Assembly: GCA_016839785.1 (NCBI GenBank)
Contig: JAEOTQ010000024.1
Span: 1 to 44,211, forward strand
DNA length: 44,211 nucleotides
Direction: 5' to 3'
Source of the DNA: Candidatus Hodarchaeota archaeon
Lineage (GTDB): Archaea > Asgardarchaeota > Heimdallarchaeia > Hodarchaeales > Hodarchaeaceae
The notes beneath the pieces are model-generated. The model searched no databases. It was not told where the DNA came from and saw only the letters and a program-made list of their open reading frames with translations. Below are positions 7,842 through 17,138 of the stretch, in pieces. Every line of letters begins with the position of its first letter. Positions within the stretch are counted from its first letter, which is position 1. Position numbers and translations under genes: made by a program.

Positions 7842-8060
7842 TTATAATTCAACCATTTGAATTGAGGATTTCAAGCAGGCAGGGCAAAGTTCTGCACTGA
7901 GAGGTCTTGCAACTCGTTTTCCGCTTTTTGTTTTAGTTTTTTTGTTAGTACGTAACTCACTACCGCATATTCGACAGTGAGAAGAAGTAGCGGACTTTTT
8001 GGTCTTGTGATTAACAATATGTCCACCTGGAGTTTTCTTTTTTACTATATTTTTAGTCAC
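7842..8060 (-). CDS. rpl34e: Ribosomal protein eL34
   Basis: Large-subunit zinc-binding protein. The 72 residues begin with a basic KKKTPGGHIVNHKTKK stretch matching the TPGGR-type start of eL34, then carry two CxxC pairs (HCRICG and LCPACL) and the SGKRVARPLSAELCP segment of the family. It starts with GTG, supported by a GGTGA site seven bases upstream. The EMC3/DUF106 gene lies 21 bases upstream, a pairing common in archaea. Confidence 0.88.
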   Translation of the reverse strand: MTKNIVKKKTPGGHIVNHKTKKSATSSHCRICGSELRTNKKTKTKSGKRVARPLSAELCPACLKSSIQMVEL

Positions 8061-8081
8061 TAAGTTTCACCTTTGAAATAA

Positions 8082-8723
8082 TTAATCAGGTTGTAGACCT
8101 GCAAGTTTTTGAAAGATTGATCCGAATGTAATACTTCCTCCAAAATACCACCAGACATAATCTGGACGAAAAACTTGGCCCCATCCTTCCACATACGTGT
8201 ATGTGCCTATTCTTAGAAGTATACTTTCTGGTAATTCAAACGGGATTACTGCAGGGATCGCTTCACCTCTGTATATATTAGAGAGAAGGACAAAAAATAA
8301 CATTAAGGGAAGAAATGTAATGAGTAAAGGTTTCATTCTCATTGATGTTAATTCAGACTGTAATTTCTTCATCTTGTCGGCGTTTCTTTCGTATTTCAGC
8401 TTTAACTTCGTATCAGCTGTTTTCATCATCTCCATTCGCATTTTATTGTGTTTTTTTGTTTCTCTCGTTAAGGTACCTAATCGATCTATGTCTATCATAT
8501 ATCTTGACACTAAAGTAGACCCAAGAGACACAAAGAAAGATACTATTAGAATGAAAATTGATGATAAGGGAGGGTTTTCAGGAGGAAAAGAAGCTAAAGT
8601 TGTTAAGAATGTGTTTAACGTTTCAGCCAAGAATATACCAACATTATTTAGAATAAACATCGTGTGTTCCTTCAATATCATCTTATTCAGGACTAGGGAG
8701 GATAAATCAAAGTCCTTCTTCAT
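8082..8723 (-). CDS. EMC3/TMCO1-family membrane insertase (DUF106)
   Basis: Archaeal DUF106 proteins belong to the Oxa1/YidC/EMC3/TMCO1/GET1 superfamily, which inserts membrane proteins. The protein has an early hydrophobic segment (about 48-72, with SIFILIVSFFVSLGSTLVSR), a long charged cytosolic coiled coil (about 85-128), then a transmembrane pair region (about 130-150) and an amphipathic C-terminal part ending near FGGSITFGSIFQKLAG, the superfamily topology. Adjacent eL34 fits the archaeal context. ATG at 8723 is used; an internal ATG at 8660 has a better upstream site (GAAGGA) and would give 192 residues. Confidence 0.82.
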   Translation of the reverse strand: MKKDFDLSSLVLNKMILKEHTMFILNNVGIFLAETLNTFLTTLASFPPENPPLSSIFILIVSFFVSLGSTLVSRYMIDIDRLGTLTRETKKHNKMRMEMMKTADTKLKLKYERNADKMKKLQSELTSMRMKPLLITFLPLMLFFVLLSNIYRGEAIPAVIPFELPESILLRIGTYTYVEGWGQVFRPDYVWWYFGGSITFGSIFQKLAGLQPD

Positions 8724-8880
8724 AATAACGATTTTAATTTTCTGTTTTATCTTCTCGTATCATGATCACAATAACCCTCTTAGATACCTAATATTATGGT
8801 AACTCGAAGGTTTATCAATATTATTTTATTAGAACTCTTGTTATACGTTGAATGAGTTCTTATCATTTGCAAGTAAGGGC

Positions 8881-10275
8881 TTATTGGTTTTTCCATACCA
8901 ATCTTTTAGCTTCTAATGCGTACTGCAATATTTTCTCAACAGACCGATCTTCTGTTAAATTTTGTGTTCGGATCATGCGTTTTAATCTGTTAATTTCCTT
9001 TTGAGCTCTACGTGCTTCAGTGACAAGGCCTTTTTCTTGAGCTGATTTGATTATTTGTTCCATTTCTTCAACGTCATCAAGGTCACCGACTGAGATTTTT
9101 AGCATTACATTTACTACCCTCGCTCGTAAAAATCCCCGTACATGATCTGTTGTTTCAGATATTCTTATTGCATCTTGAATTAGACTCTGAGCTTCTGATA
9201 GATGAATTGTATCGAAAAAAATACGGTATTTATAAAGAGAAATTACCGCTAAACTAATTAGAGCTCCATAAAGATCAGTAATTTTTGCTTCTCCTCGTCT
9301 ACGAAGAATATAGTTATATAAATCTTCAGCATTTGTAAAATTCAGTTTTTTGAGCTGGATATTTCCTTTAATTAAAGCTAGAGACATTTTTCCTTGGAAG
9401 TATAATCTCGATTTTATATTCGTTTGTCTTAATATCTTATTTAATTCCGTTACAAGAGTATTTATCTGTTTATAATCATCAAAATCAAGAAATAAGTCAC
9501 AAAATCTCGACAAATGACTGAATAACGCTGATTTCGGTATTTTACTCTTAATTTTTTCTATCCTGTTACTAAATTCTTCATAGAGGAAACCTAATTTTTC
9601 AGATGATGTAATTTGTTGATTCTGTGATTCAGCATCAGCCTTCGATACAAGAACCTCAATAAATTTCCTTTCATTATTTAAATATTGAAAAATTTGAGAC
9701 GCAATGTCGAAATGATGGCTAGCTTCTTCAACATTCTCTAATCGAAGAAACGCCTCTCCGATACCATGATGAATAAGTGCTTTATAATAATTTCGGTTTG
9801 TTTCGATTGCATACTGAAGCGCAACTTGGAATTTGTTAAAAATTTGACCGAATTTTCCGATACCACGATTAACCAGATACATCCCATACTGATAATTTAA
9901 CTTAATTAATCCTTCCTTGTCATTGAGTCGCTCATATATTTCTTGAGCATCATGAAACTCATTAAGAGTATCTTCCTGGGATTTAGATCTGAGGGCAACT
10001 TCTATCAATGAATCAGCTTGGCCCTTTGAGTAGTTAATTATTTCTGCGTTTTTCTTATTCTTAATGATATCAATTTCTGTTTCCATCCTTCCTTCCCAAA
10101 TTCTTTCGTACATTGCGAGGTAATTTATTGCATCAATTGTAATTTGATCATTTTCTGATTCAGGATACTTCCTGCGAATTGTATACCAAATTTCCGCTGC
10201 CACCGTATCATGACCGTGAATCCATTCATTCCATGCCCTATCAAATTCAGCTTGAACAAATGATTTGGTTTTCAT
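8881..10275 (-). CDS. Helical TPR-repeat protein
   Basis: An almost entirely helical protein of 464 residues with repeated TPR-like pairs, for example YYKALIHHGIGEAFLRLENV and NVEEASHHFDIASQIFQYLN, and a charged C-terminus. No catalytic motif is visible. It is probably a scaffold or protein-interaction module; TPR proteins of this kind are numerous in Asgard genomes. A GTG at 10284 could also start it, but the ATG at 10275 has a GAAGTGA site upstream. It follows TiaS at once and is probably the third gene of the DHS-TiaS-TPR transcript. Function unknown. Confidence 0.62.
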   Translation of the reverse strand: MKTKSFVQAEFDRAWNEWIHGHDTVAAEIWYTIRRKYPESENDQITIDAINYLAMYERIWEGRMETEIDIIKNKKNAEIINYSKGQADSLIEVALRSKSQEDTLNEFHDAQEIYERLNDKEGLIKLNYQYGMYLVNRGIGKFGQIFNKFQVALQYAIETNRNYYKALIHHGIGEAFLRLENVEEASHHFDIASQIFQYLNNERKFIEVLVSKADAESQNQQITSSEKLGFLYEEFSNRIEKIKSKIPKSALFSHLSRFCDLFLDFDDYKQINTLVTELNKILRQTNIKSRLYFQGKMSLALIKGNIQLKKLNFTNAEDLYNYILRRRGEAKITDLYGALISLAVISLYKYRIFFDTIHLSEAQSLIQDAIRISETTDHVRGFLRARVVNVMLKISVGDLDDVEEMEQIIKSAQEKGLVTEARRAQKEINRLKRMIRTQNLTEDRSVEKILQYALEAKRLVWKNQ

Positions 10276-10285
10276 TAGATTCACT

Positions 10286-11665
10286 TCAGATGAATGCTTT
10301 ATTGACCAAGTTGTTCCGCTTCTTCAAAAAATTGTGGAATTCCATCTGAAAATTATCTTTTGAAGGTAGGTGGAATTGTAAGGTATTATTACGAGAAGCG
10401 GGCTTAGTTAAATGGCGTTGTGCACAAACTGGGATGACGTATCGTACTCCTGAATATAATCTACGCTTTTTATACTGAAATCCAATCTCCTTCTCATTTG
10501 TTTGATATTTGCATTTCTTACATCGAAATCCCTGATTCTGCCCGAGAGATTTTAGTGCAGTGTTACATTGTGGGCATTTCAATGGAATTCGTGCTAATGG
10601 TTGTTGTAGTTTAATAATTTCAAATTGTTCCAAATTTATCGTTATTGGATAATCTTCAGAGGCAGGCCTTACTCCACCATATACCATTAATTCATCTCCC
10701 CTTATTAACTCTCTTACAAGTTTCCTAAATTTCTTAGTTGGTTCATAGGCTGCACAATTAATGATTTTTTTTCCAGTATCTATAGAAAATAAAACGTGTC
10801 CACCATTTATTAAATATGGTTCCGATTTAACTATTCCTCTAACTTTTACAGAAAAGTACGGTTTAATATCCTCTCCCACAAATTCCTTAGGGAAATGAGG
10901 TTGAGTGTGTTGATTCGACCGAAATAACATAACAGAACTAATTTTTTCCAGTATTTTAATTTCGTTCCACATTTGAATAACAGATTTAGCGGTTTCTCCA
11001 CGTATCCCTACGTAAACTGGGTCTGGACCGTGGGGAGCAATCATTAATTCATTGTGTACATAATCAAAATTCCCAAATGATAATGATATTAATTTATCAG
11101 CAGTTATTACCGATTTTTCATCAACCATGCGTGTAGATCTTGTCTGTTTTGGGTCCCTGTATGCAATGAATTCAAATGTGTAGTCAGAATAAAGATCAAC
11201 ACCAATTGCTGCGCTTGCTCCAATTAATCCTCTACCCTTCTTAATAGAATAATACCTACCATTGAAGTCATGTTTTAGAATTTTTTTCATTTCCGCTAAT
11301 GTAATAACGGTATAAAGTGCCTTATGATAAATCTTTTTAGTTCTTGGATCAGGTTTTCCAACCTGTAGGACAAGTCCAGGATCAGTATTTTTTGCCTTAA
11401 TGTCTGAATGGGTTTTAACTAGATCAATACATTTATCCCAAATTTTTTCTATTTGATGAGTGGTAGAAATAAAACTAATGGAAACTGCACCGTTTCCTCG
11501 AGTTTTATAAGGAATATTTGGATTTAATCTCACTAATTTAGGAAAATCCAGGAATTCGACACCATGATTCTCCAAGGTATCAACGAGTAGTGTTGCTAAA
11601 TATGTTGTACACATACCCTCATGAGAATCAGTATCATCAATACCAATATGATATTCCTTGAGCAT
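10286..11665 (-). CDS. tiaS: tRNA(Ile2) 2-agmatinylcytidine synthetase TiaS
   Basis: Attaches agmatine to C34 of tRNA-Ile(CAT), using ATP, so that the anticodon reads AUA. The 459-residue protein shows the TiaS order: an N-terminal catalytic domain with HIGIDDTDSHEGMCTTYLA (6-24), a ferredoxin-like domain, an OB-fold tRNA-binding domain (about 270-352), and a zinc ribbon with C364, C367, C382 and C385. Deoxyhypusine synthase lies 21 bases upstream on the same strand and a TPR gene follows. Genes for a possible agmatine-making decarboxylase and an agmatinase-family enzyme are 1-4 kb away, so agmatine supply may be organised locally. Confidence 0.96.
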   Translation of the reverse strand: MLKEYHIGIDDTDSHEGMCTTYLATLLVDTLENHGVEFLDFPKLVRLNPNIPYKTRGNGAVSISFISTTHQIEKIWDKCIDLVKTHSDIKAKNTDPGLVLQVGKPDPRTKKIYHKALYTVITLAEMKKILKHDFNGRYYSIKKGRGLIGASAAIGVDLYSDYTFEFIAYRDPKQTRSTRMVDEKSVITADKLISLSFGNFDYVHNELMIAPHGPDPVYVGIRGETAKSVIQMWNEIKILEKISSVMLFRSNQHTQPHFPKEFVGEDIKPYFSVKVRGIVKSEPYLINGGHVLFSIDTGKKIINCAAYEPTKKFRKLVRELIRGDELMVYGGVRPASEDYPITINLEQFEIIKLQQPLARIPLKCPQCNTALKSLGQNQGFRCKKCKYQTNEKEIGFQYKKRRLYSGVRYVIPVCAQRHLTKPASRNNTLQFHLPSKDNFQMEFHNFLKKRNNLVNKAFI

Positions 11666-11686
11666 TAAATTGTCATTTCCTAGAAT

Positions 11687-12604
11687 TTAAAGTTTAGAAA
11701 GAACACCTGCAATTAAAAGTGGAAGAACTAAGGTAACATCACCCATAATATCAATCCATTTAGCATCGGATGTCACTTTTCCCCATGAAACTGCTTCTTT
11801 TATAGAAGCGCCACTAACCCCTCCATGTTCGGGTCGATCCATCGTAATTTGAACAGCATAGCTTAATCCGTCATGTAATTGTGACCCGTTCATAATGAAA
11901 TGCTTTGGAACTCCACCTCCCAGGATTAGAGCTCCCATTTTTTTGGATCCATAGATTATTTCTGAAAATTCACTATGATCTTTTAATACATCAATGTTTA
12001 ATGGTTTAATTTGCGAAAAAAGCCAAGATTGTACACCTAACATGCTGTCAGCAAAGGACGGGGTAAAAATAGGAATTTCCTTTTCATGTGCTATTCTAAC
12101 GATAGAATTTGGATCAGTTACATATCGTCCAATTTCATAAATAAACCGGCGTGTACTCATGGATTCTTCAGGGACATGATCCAAAATCTTCTGGAGTAAG
12201 TTTTCAAATTTTATAAAAGAATCATACGAAATAAATGTATCGAAGATTCTACTCACATCAAGTTCCTTTATTTTTTTATCATCTAGCAGACTATTTCCAT
12301 GGAAATGTGATCCTCCTGAGGTTTCTAATAAATCATGGCTTAAATTCGCCCCAGTAGTAACTATACAATCAATCATCTTATTATCGATCATTTTATATAT
12401 AATTTTCCGCATTCCACCAGGAATGAGAGCGCCAGCAAGTCCTAAAAAGACAGTACATGAATCATCCTTAATCATTTCCACTAAAAGATCAGTAGCTAGT
12501 CCAACTTTCCGACAAGTAAATCCTCCATTCTTCATGGAATCTAAAAGCTCAGATACACTCATATTAGGATTAATATCTACCTGTTTCATTTTGTGTAGTT
12601 TCAT
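11687..12604 (-). CDS. dys: Deoxyhypusine synthase
   Basis: NAD-dependent transfer of the aminobutyl group of spermidine to a lysine of aIF5A, the first step of hypusine formation. The 305-residue sequence is collinear with the family: LGLAGALIPGGMRK near 54-67, TTGANLSHDL near 84-93, a GGGVPKHF nicotinamide-side motif, and EHGGVSGA followed by EAVSWGK, in which K276 corresponds to the catalytic lysine. No missing active-site segment is seen. It heads the run DHS-TiaS-TPR; both DHS and TiaS consume polyamine-pathway products. A TATA-like TAATTTATC about 28-35 bases upstream of the ATG suggests a nearly leaderless transcript. Confidence 0.96.
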   Translation of the reverse strand: MKLHKMKQVDINPNMSVSELLDSMKNGGFTCRKVGLATDLLVEMIKDDSCTVFLGLAGALIPGGMRKIIYKMIDNKMIDCIVTTGANLSHDLLETSGGSHFHGNSLLDDKKIKELDVSRIFDTFISYDSFIKFENLLQKILDHVPEESMSTRRFIYEIGRYVTDPNSIVRIAHEKEIPIFTPSFADSMLGVQSWLFSQIKPLNIDVLKDHSEFSEIIYGSKKMGALILGGGVPKHFIMNGSQLHDGLSYAVQITMDRPEHGGVSGASIKEAVSWGKVTSDAKWIDIMGDVTLVLPLLIAGVLSKL

Positions 12605-12794
12605 ATTTGATAGATCTCATTTATTATGTTGATAAATTATCGAGACTCATCGTTATATCTAATAGGGGGGTCACTGGTACAAATGACTCTTCATCTAAAA
12701 TTCTTTGAGACACACTTCTCATAAAATTTAAGTCTTAAAACAAAATCTAAAACGTGTTTTTTATCAAAGGATTTCAGATCATTGTCATTACATT

Positions 12795-14093
12795 CTAATT
12801 ATGGATAAAATAAACTGAAGGGCGTTCTTCCATACAATACGTTGAATTGAAAGATATTGAATACGCTCCTGCTTGTAAAAAGACAATATATTCTTTTTCT
12901 TCTATTTTGCCTAATAAAACCAAACCATCTAATTCATCTTTTCCTTTATAGTAATCTAACGTATCATTAGACGATCCCACAATTTGATACTTAATAAGTG
13001 GTACTTCGAGATTGTATTTCACCTTTTTGATTGGGAACTGCCAATCTGCAATTATAACATCTGGGATAGTATTGTAAAAACTTCCATTAACACATGCGAT
13101 GTTTAAATTGGATTCTCTTTCTTTAATCACAGAGATTTCAAACGCTAAAATACCCGCAGGAGCGGTTAAATATCTTCCTGATTCAAGAATTAAATCTAAT
13201 GATGATAGTTGACCAGCAAAGACTTCTTTTATTACTTCGCTGAACGATTCGATTCTTGGAACATTTTTTTCTCCGTAATAAATAGGAAATCCTCCCCCGA
13301 TATCAAGTGTATTTACTTTGAGGCCTATCTCCTCAATTTGGGTAATTAGAATGCTTATTTTTCTCATTCCTTCCCTATATTGATCCAAATTTACGATTTG
13401 GCTTCCTAAATGAGCATGAAGACCTTGAAAATTCAACCATTTCGATTTCACACAATAATCGAATATATCTTTGAATTGGGAATCCATTGTCAAGTTTTCT
13501 GGCGTTAGAATACCAATTTTACTATTCCTACCTGCACACGAAAATAAGGTATCTTCTAATTGTATACCCGGATTTACACGTAGTAAAATATTTACCGAGA
13601 CTTCTAATGCCTCACAGACTCCCTCAATTCTTTTCATATCACTCCAAGAATCAATTGCAAATAAACCAATCCCTTGATCAACGCAATACTCAATCGTCGA
13701 CACATTTTTCACAATGTTAGTAAATATAATCTTGCTTGGATCCCCACCAAGAGCATTGATATGTTTTACTTCTCCTATAGAGGTAACTTCAAAATAAGCA
13801 TTTTTTTCCATGAATGTCTGAGCCACCTCAGTTAGGGGATTAGATTTCACAGAAAAAGCAATCTTCAAAGATTGGCTATTAAGGGAAGTAAAGGCCTTGT
13901 AAATTCTTTCAAATTGTAGTTGAAGAATTTTCTGAGAAAACACAAATAATGGAGTCTTATGCTGTTTTAGGAGCTCTTCTAGGTTCAATTCATTGAAATA
14001 AAGATTATTCCCTTGGTATTCAAACAATAAATACTCCTTTTCATCTAGAATATCTCTTTCAGAGTTCAAGACTTCTGTAGCTCCTACCTTCAA
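12795..14093 (-). CDS. Fold-III PLP-dependent amino acid decarboxylase (Orn/DAP/Arg decarboxylase family)
   Basis: Alanine-racemase-fold decarboxylase of 432 residues. PLP lysine K83 lies in AFSVKSNP; HLGSQ (228-232), DIGGGFP (264-270) and ESGR (304-307) form the phosphate and pyridine sites; the closing GAYSISFNST holds Y411, equivalent to the conserved tyrosine of ornithine decarboxylase. The dimer-partner motif usually containing catalytic cysteine (GPTCDxLD or GPxCES) reads GSSNDTLD, so Cys is replaced by N376. Substrate cannot be told from sequence; arginine, ornithine, diaminopimelate or carboxynorspermidine are all possible. It diverges from an agmatinase-family gene 86 bases away, favouring a polyamine role. 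The start is TTG; no in-frame ATG is near. Confidence 0.82.
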   Translation of the reverse strand: MKVGATEVLNSERDILDEKEYLLFEYQGNNLYFNELNLEELLKQHKTPLFVFSQKILQLQFERIYKAFTSLNSQSLKIAFSVKSNPLTEVAQTFMEKNAYFEVTSIGEVKHINALGGDPSKIIFTNIVKNVSTIEYCVDQGIGLFAIDSWSDMKRIEGVCEALEVSVNILLRVNPGIQLEDTLFSCAGRNSKIGILTPENLTMDSQFKDIFDYCVKSKWLNFQGLHAHLGSQIVNLDQYREGMRKISILITQIEEIGLKVNTLDIGGGFPIYYGEKNVPRIESFSEVIKEVFAGQLSSLDLILESGRYLTAPAGILAFEISVIKERESNLNIACVNGSFYNTIPDVIIADWQFPIKKVKYNLEVPLIKYQIVGSSNDTLDYYKGKDELDGLVLLGKIEEKEYIVFLQAGAYSISFNSTYCMEERPSVYFIHN

Positions 14094-14179
14094 AGAACCA
14101 GTGAACTATAAATCAGATTAGTCTTTTCAGGAAATATTATTTATATTTGTTTTAGATATTTATTTATGTGTGATTCCTC

Positions 14180-15112
14180 GTGAGTAATCTAGATTTTGTA
14201 TCTCACTATCCACAGTTATTTTGTGGGCTTATTAAAAATGATTGGGAAGACAAGACGCCCAACTATAATATTTTAGGTGTTCCGTTAGATGTTTCTTCAT
14301 CCTATCGTCCTGGGGCCCGTTTTGGTCCTGATAAATTAAGAAGAATACTTCAATCCGAGAATTTTGAGTGTGTTTCAGAGAAAGGGATAGATTTAACAAA
14401 GTATTTTCGACTTAAAGATTGGGGAAATGTTGGAATCATTAATACTGATATAGAAAAAAGTTTAAGACGAGTAAGTGAGGGTGTTGTTGATTTAATTTCA
14501 TTTCAACATCCATTTCTTCTCTTGGGAGGTGATCATAGTATTACGATCGGTGTTGGTAACGCATTTGAGAAGGCTAATATTCCTGTTCACACCATTTACA
14601 TCGATGCACATTTGGATCTTTATGATGAGGTGAATGAATCTCGTTTTTCTCACGCATGTTCCCTAAAGAGGCTCTCCGAATTAGAAATATTTGATGGGGC
14701 AACTATTCTCGGATACAGAGATTTTTTAAAAGAACAAGTCGATTATGCGAAGAAGAAGAATATGTTATTATATTCTACATCCTCTTTACATCATCAGACA
14801 AGTTTATACGATTTTGGAACTTCGTTAATTCGAAAATTAGAGAAAAAGAAACAACACTTTCATATTTCCATTGATTTAGACGTCTTGGATCCAAGTTTTG
14901 CTCCTGGAGTAGGTAATCCTGTGGCATGTGGGCTATCTAGCCGTGAATTAATTTCCTTACTCTCTGGGATTTTTAATGGACTTCCCTCAGAGAAAAAATT
15001 TAGCTGGGATATCGTGGAGTATAATCCTCTTTTTGATACATCAGATATAACTGCCTTCTTCGTAATTAAACTCCTAATTGAATTATTAGGGGAACAATTG
15101 AAATTTGTTTAA
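14180..15112 (+). CDS. Ureohydrolase (arginase/agmatinase family)
   Basis: Binuclear manganese hydrolase that releases urea from agmatine, arginine or a related guanidino compound. All metal ligands are visible: H119 in GGDHS, D142, H144 and D146 in YIDAHLD, D232 and D234 in SIDLDVLDPSFAPGVG. SHACSLKR takes the place of the HGTPFRR-type loop of agmatinase. Length (310) is usual. The start is GTG; a TATA-like TTATTTATA sits about 40 bases upstream, so the leader is short. Divergent from the decarboxylase, it could complete arginine to agmatine to putrescine. Arginase or guanidinobutyrase activity is not excluded. Confidence 0.87.
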   Translation: MSNLDFVSHYPQLFCGLIKNDWEDKTPNYNILGVPLDVSSSYRPGARFGPDKLRRILQSENFECVSEKGIDLTKYFRLKDWGNVGIINTDIEKSLRRVSEGVVDLISFQHPFLLLGGDHSITIGVGNAFEKANIPVHTIYIDAHLDLYDEVNESRFSHACSLKRLSELEIFDGATILGYRDFLKEQVDYAKKKNMLLYSTSSLHHQTSLYDFGTSLIRKLEKKKQHFHISIDLDVLDPSFAPGVGNPVACGLSSRELISLLSGIFNGLPSEKKFSWDIVEYNPLFDTSDITAFFVIKLLIELLGEQLKFV

Positions 15113-15267
15113 GGGATAATGTCATTCTAACTTTTCATTTTCCAGAAATTTCATATTAATTGAAGTGAACACCCTTTCTGTTCCAAGAGATGCTAGAATC
15201 TTGTTCCAGAGCTGAGAAAAATAAAAAAAGAAGATCCGAATTTCAAAGGATTAATTGGTGAAAATCT

Positions 15268-16479
15268 ATGACACGAGATCCAAGTAGCTTTTTTGTCACT
15301 GAAATGGAAGAAATTCGTAACGCAGGTCGAGAATGGGTTCATCGAACTCTACAAGGCGCTTCTGATACTTTATGTAAGGTTGAGGGTAAGGAAGTAATCA
15401 TGTTATGTTCAAATAATTATCTTGGATTGAGTAATCATCCTAAAATGAAGGAAGCAGCAATTCAGTCTATCAAAACCCATGGTGTTGGCTCAGGATCTGT
15501 CCGAGCCATCGCAGGTAATATGGATTTACATGTACAATTAGAGGAACGTCTTGCAGACTTTAAAGAACAAGAAGCTGGATTTGTTACCTCCGCTGGCTTC
15601 ACTGCAAACGAAGGAATCATACCACAGTTAGCTCCTGGTAAAAACGATATCATTCTGTCAGACGAGCTGAATCATGGATCAATAATTGATGGAGTACGAT
15701 TATCGAAAGCTAAACGGGCTGTATATAAACACAATGATATGGGCGATTTAGAAAAGGTTATAGCTGAGCTAGATAAGCAGAATCCGAGGAGAATTCTCCT
15801 GATCACTGATGGAGTATTTTCAATGGATGGAGATGCAGCCAAATTAGACGAAATATACAAGATAGCTTCTCCTTATGGTGCAATGTTCTATGTTGATGAT
15901 GCCCATGGAGATGGGGTACTTGGACGAAATCACTCAGGCAAGGGGCTTGTTGATCATTACAACTTACAAAGGAAAGTAGATATTGAAATGGGCACTTTTT
16001 CAAAGGCCTTTGGCACGATGGGTGGTTCAGTTGTTGGATCAAAAGAGTTGGTGACTTGGTGTAGGAATAAAACTCGATCATATTTATTATCAGGGAGTCA
16101 CCCACCTGCCACTGCAGCAGCTTCTATTAAAGCCTTAGATCTAATTGAACATGAGGAACCAGACTTAGTACCAAGATTGTGGGATAATATTGACTATTTT
16201 AAAAAGAGAATTATCGAGATGGGATATAATCATGATATTACTGACGCATCTACAACAGCTATTATACCCATTATCTGTGGTGATCCACTTAAAGCAAAAG
16301 AGATATCAAATTCATTGTATAGAGATTACGGGATTTTCGCTCTTCCAATTGTGTTCCCTATGGTTCCTAGAGGATTAGATAGGATACGTGTACAGGCAAA
16401 TGCAGCTCTTACAAAAGAACAATTGGATGAAGGAATTCGAGCGTTTGAGGAGCTTGGAAACAAACTAAAAATCTTCTGA
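15268..16479 (+). CDS. kbl: Alpha-oxoamine synthase, probably glycine C-acetyltransferase (KBL)
   Basis: PLP enzyme of the 2-amino-3-ketobutyrate CoA ligase/8-amino-7-oxononanoate synthase/serine palmitoyltransferase family. The PLP lysine is K246 in GTFSKAFGTMGG; SDELNHGS (131-138) and YVDDAHGDGVLG (208-219) are the other cofactor sites. Length (403) and overall sequence are closest to KBL, which interconverts glycine plus acetyl-CoA with 2-amino-3-ketobutyrate, but the acyl substrate is not readable. A GGTGA site precedes the ATG. A short hairpin of CAAGA with TCTTG lies in the spacer before it. No threonine dehydrogenase or biotin gene is nearby. Confidence 0.82.
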   Translation: MTRDPSSFFVTEMEEIRNAGREWVHRTLQGASDTLCKVEGKEVIMLCSNNYLGLSNHPKMKEAAIQSIKTHGVGSGSVRAIAGNMDLHVQLEERLADFKEQEAGFVTSAGFTANEGIIPQLAPGKNDIILSDELNHGSIIDGVRLSKAKRAVYKHNDMGDLEKVIAELDKQNPRRILLITDGVFSMDGDAAKLDEIYKIASPYGAMFYVDDAHGDGVLGRNHSGKGLVDHYNLQRKVDIEMGTFSKAFGTMGGSVVGSKELVTWCRNKTRSYLLSGSHPPATAAASIKALDLIEHEEPDLVPRLWDNIDYFKKRIIEMGYNHDITDASTTAIIPIICGDPLKAKEISNSLYRDYGIFALPIVFPMVPRGLDRIRVQANAALTKEQLDEGIRAFEELGNKLKIF

Positions 16480-16490
16480 CAATTTCCAAT

Positions 16491-16916
16491 TTATTCTTCC
16501 TCTTCTCCTGTATGGACAAGTTTACGACGGCTTTTTACCATCACCTTACCAGAATAGCGGAATACCTGTCCACAATCTGGACAATACCAGTACTTTCGGG
16601 ATGCCTCATCCCCGCTGGAGAATTGATAAAAGCCTTGAAAAACTGCCCTAGGGTGTCGACATCGTTTCTTTTTCCGTTGTTCATATGTCTGGGTCATTAA
16701 TTTCGGAATTGGTGGCGGTTCATCAACTAAGATCCGTGTCTTATCCTTTTCAGTATGTTTTATGAATGTGGTTTCTTGAAATGCTTCTTTATCTACTTTT
16801 TCGCCTTCGAATATTTCTTTTTTACATTTTGGACACCAATATATCAGTTTCCTTTCTGACCCAATCCTCTGTGTTGTAATCAAAGTACCACAGGTCTCGC
16901 AGAAAGGGCTAGGCAT
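16491..16916 (-). CDS. TFS/TFIIS-like double zinc-ribbon protein, divergent
   Basis: A 141-residue protein with two zinc ribbons and a linker, the layout of archaeal transcript cleavage factor TFS and RNAP subunit Rpb9. The N-terminal ribbon has C6, C9, C28 and C31 (FCETCG, WCPKCK). The C-terminal ribbon has C86, H88, C112 and C115 and an acidic tip SSGDEAS with D103-E104, where TFIIS carries its catalytic DE pair. The first half of the second zinc site is C-x-H instead of CxxC, and the linker is proline-rich. It could stimulate RNA cleavage or be a competing paralogue. ATG at 16916 follows a GAGG site; the frame also offers TTG at 16931. Convergent with the oxoamine synthase gene. Confidence 0.68.
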   Translation of the reverse strand: MPSPFCETCGTLITTQRIGSERKLIYWCPKCKKEIFEGEKVDKEAFQETTFIKHTEKDKTRILVDEPPPIPKLMTQTYEQRKKKRCRHPRAVFQGFYQFSSGDEASRKYWYCPDCGQVFRYSGKVMVKSRRKLVHTGEEEE

Positions 16917-17138
16917 TATAGTAATCCTCAATTTTCAATCAGTTATCAGGATTATGGAATTATTTTCTCCTTTCAGATGTTTTTCTTAGATCGAGGTTTA
17001 CCTTTATATTCAGAATTAACTTAAAACGATGCTAAAAATCTATAAAATAGTCATTTATCTAAATAGCTTGTTTTGTACGCTTATAATTTGATTGATATGA
17101 GTTATTATTTGGATTAAAGATTTACTGCGGAGATATTT

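Noticed and set aside
8197-8802. Forward frame of 201 codons
   Set aside because: Antisense shadow of the EMC3/DUF106 gene; no motif or ribosome site of its own.
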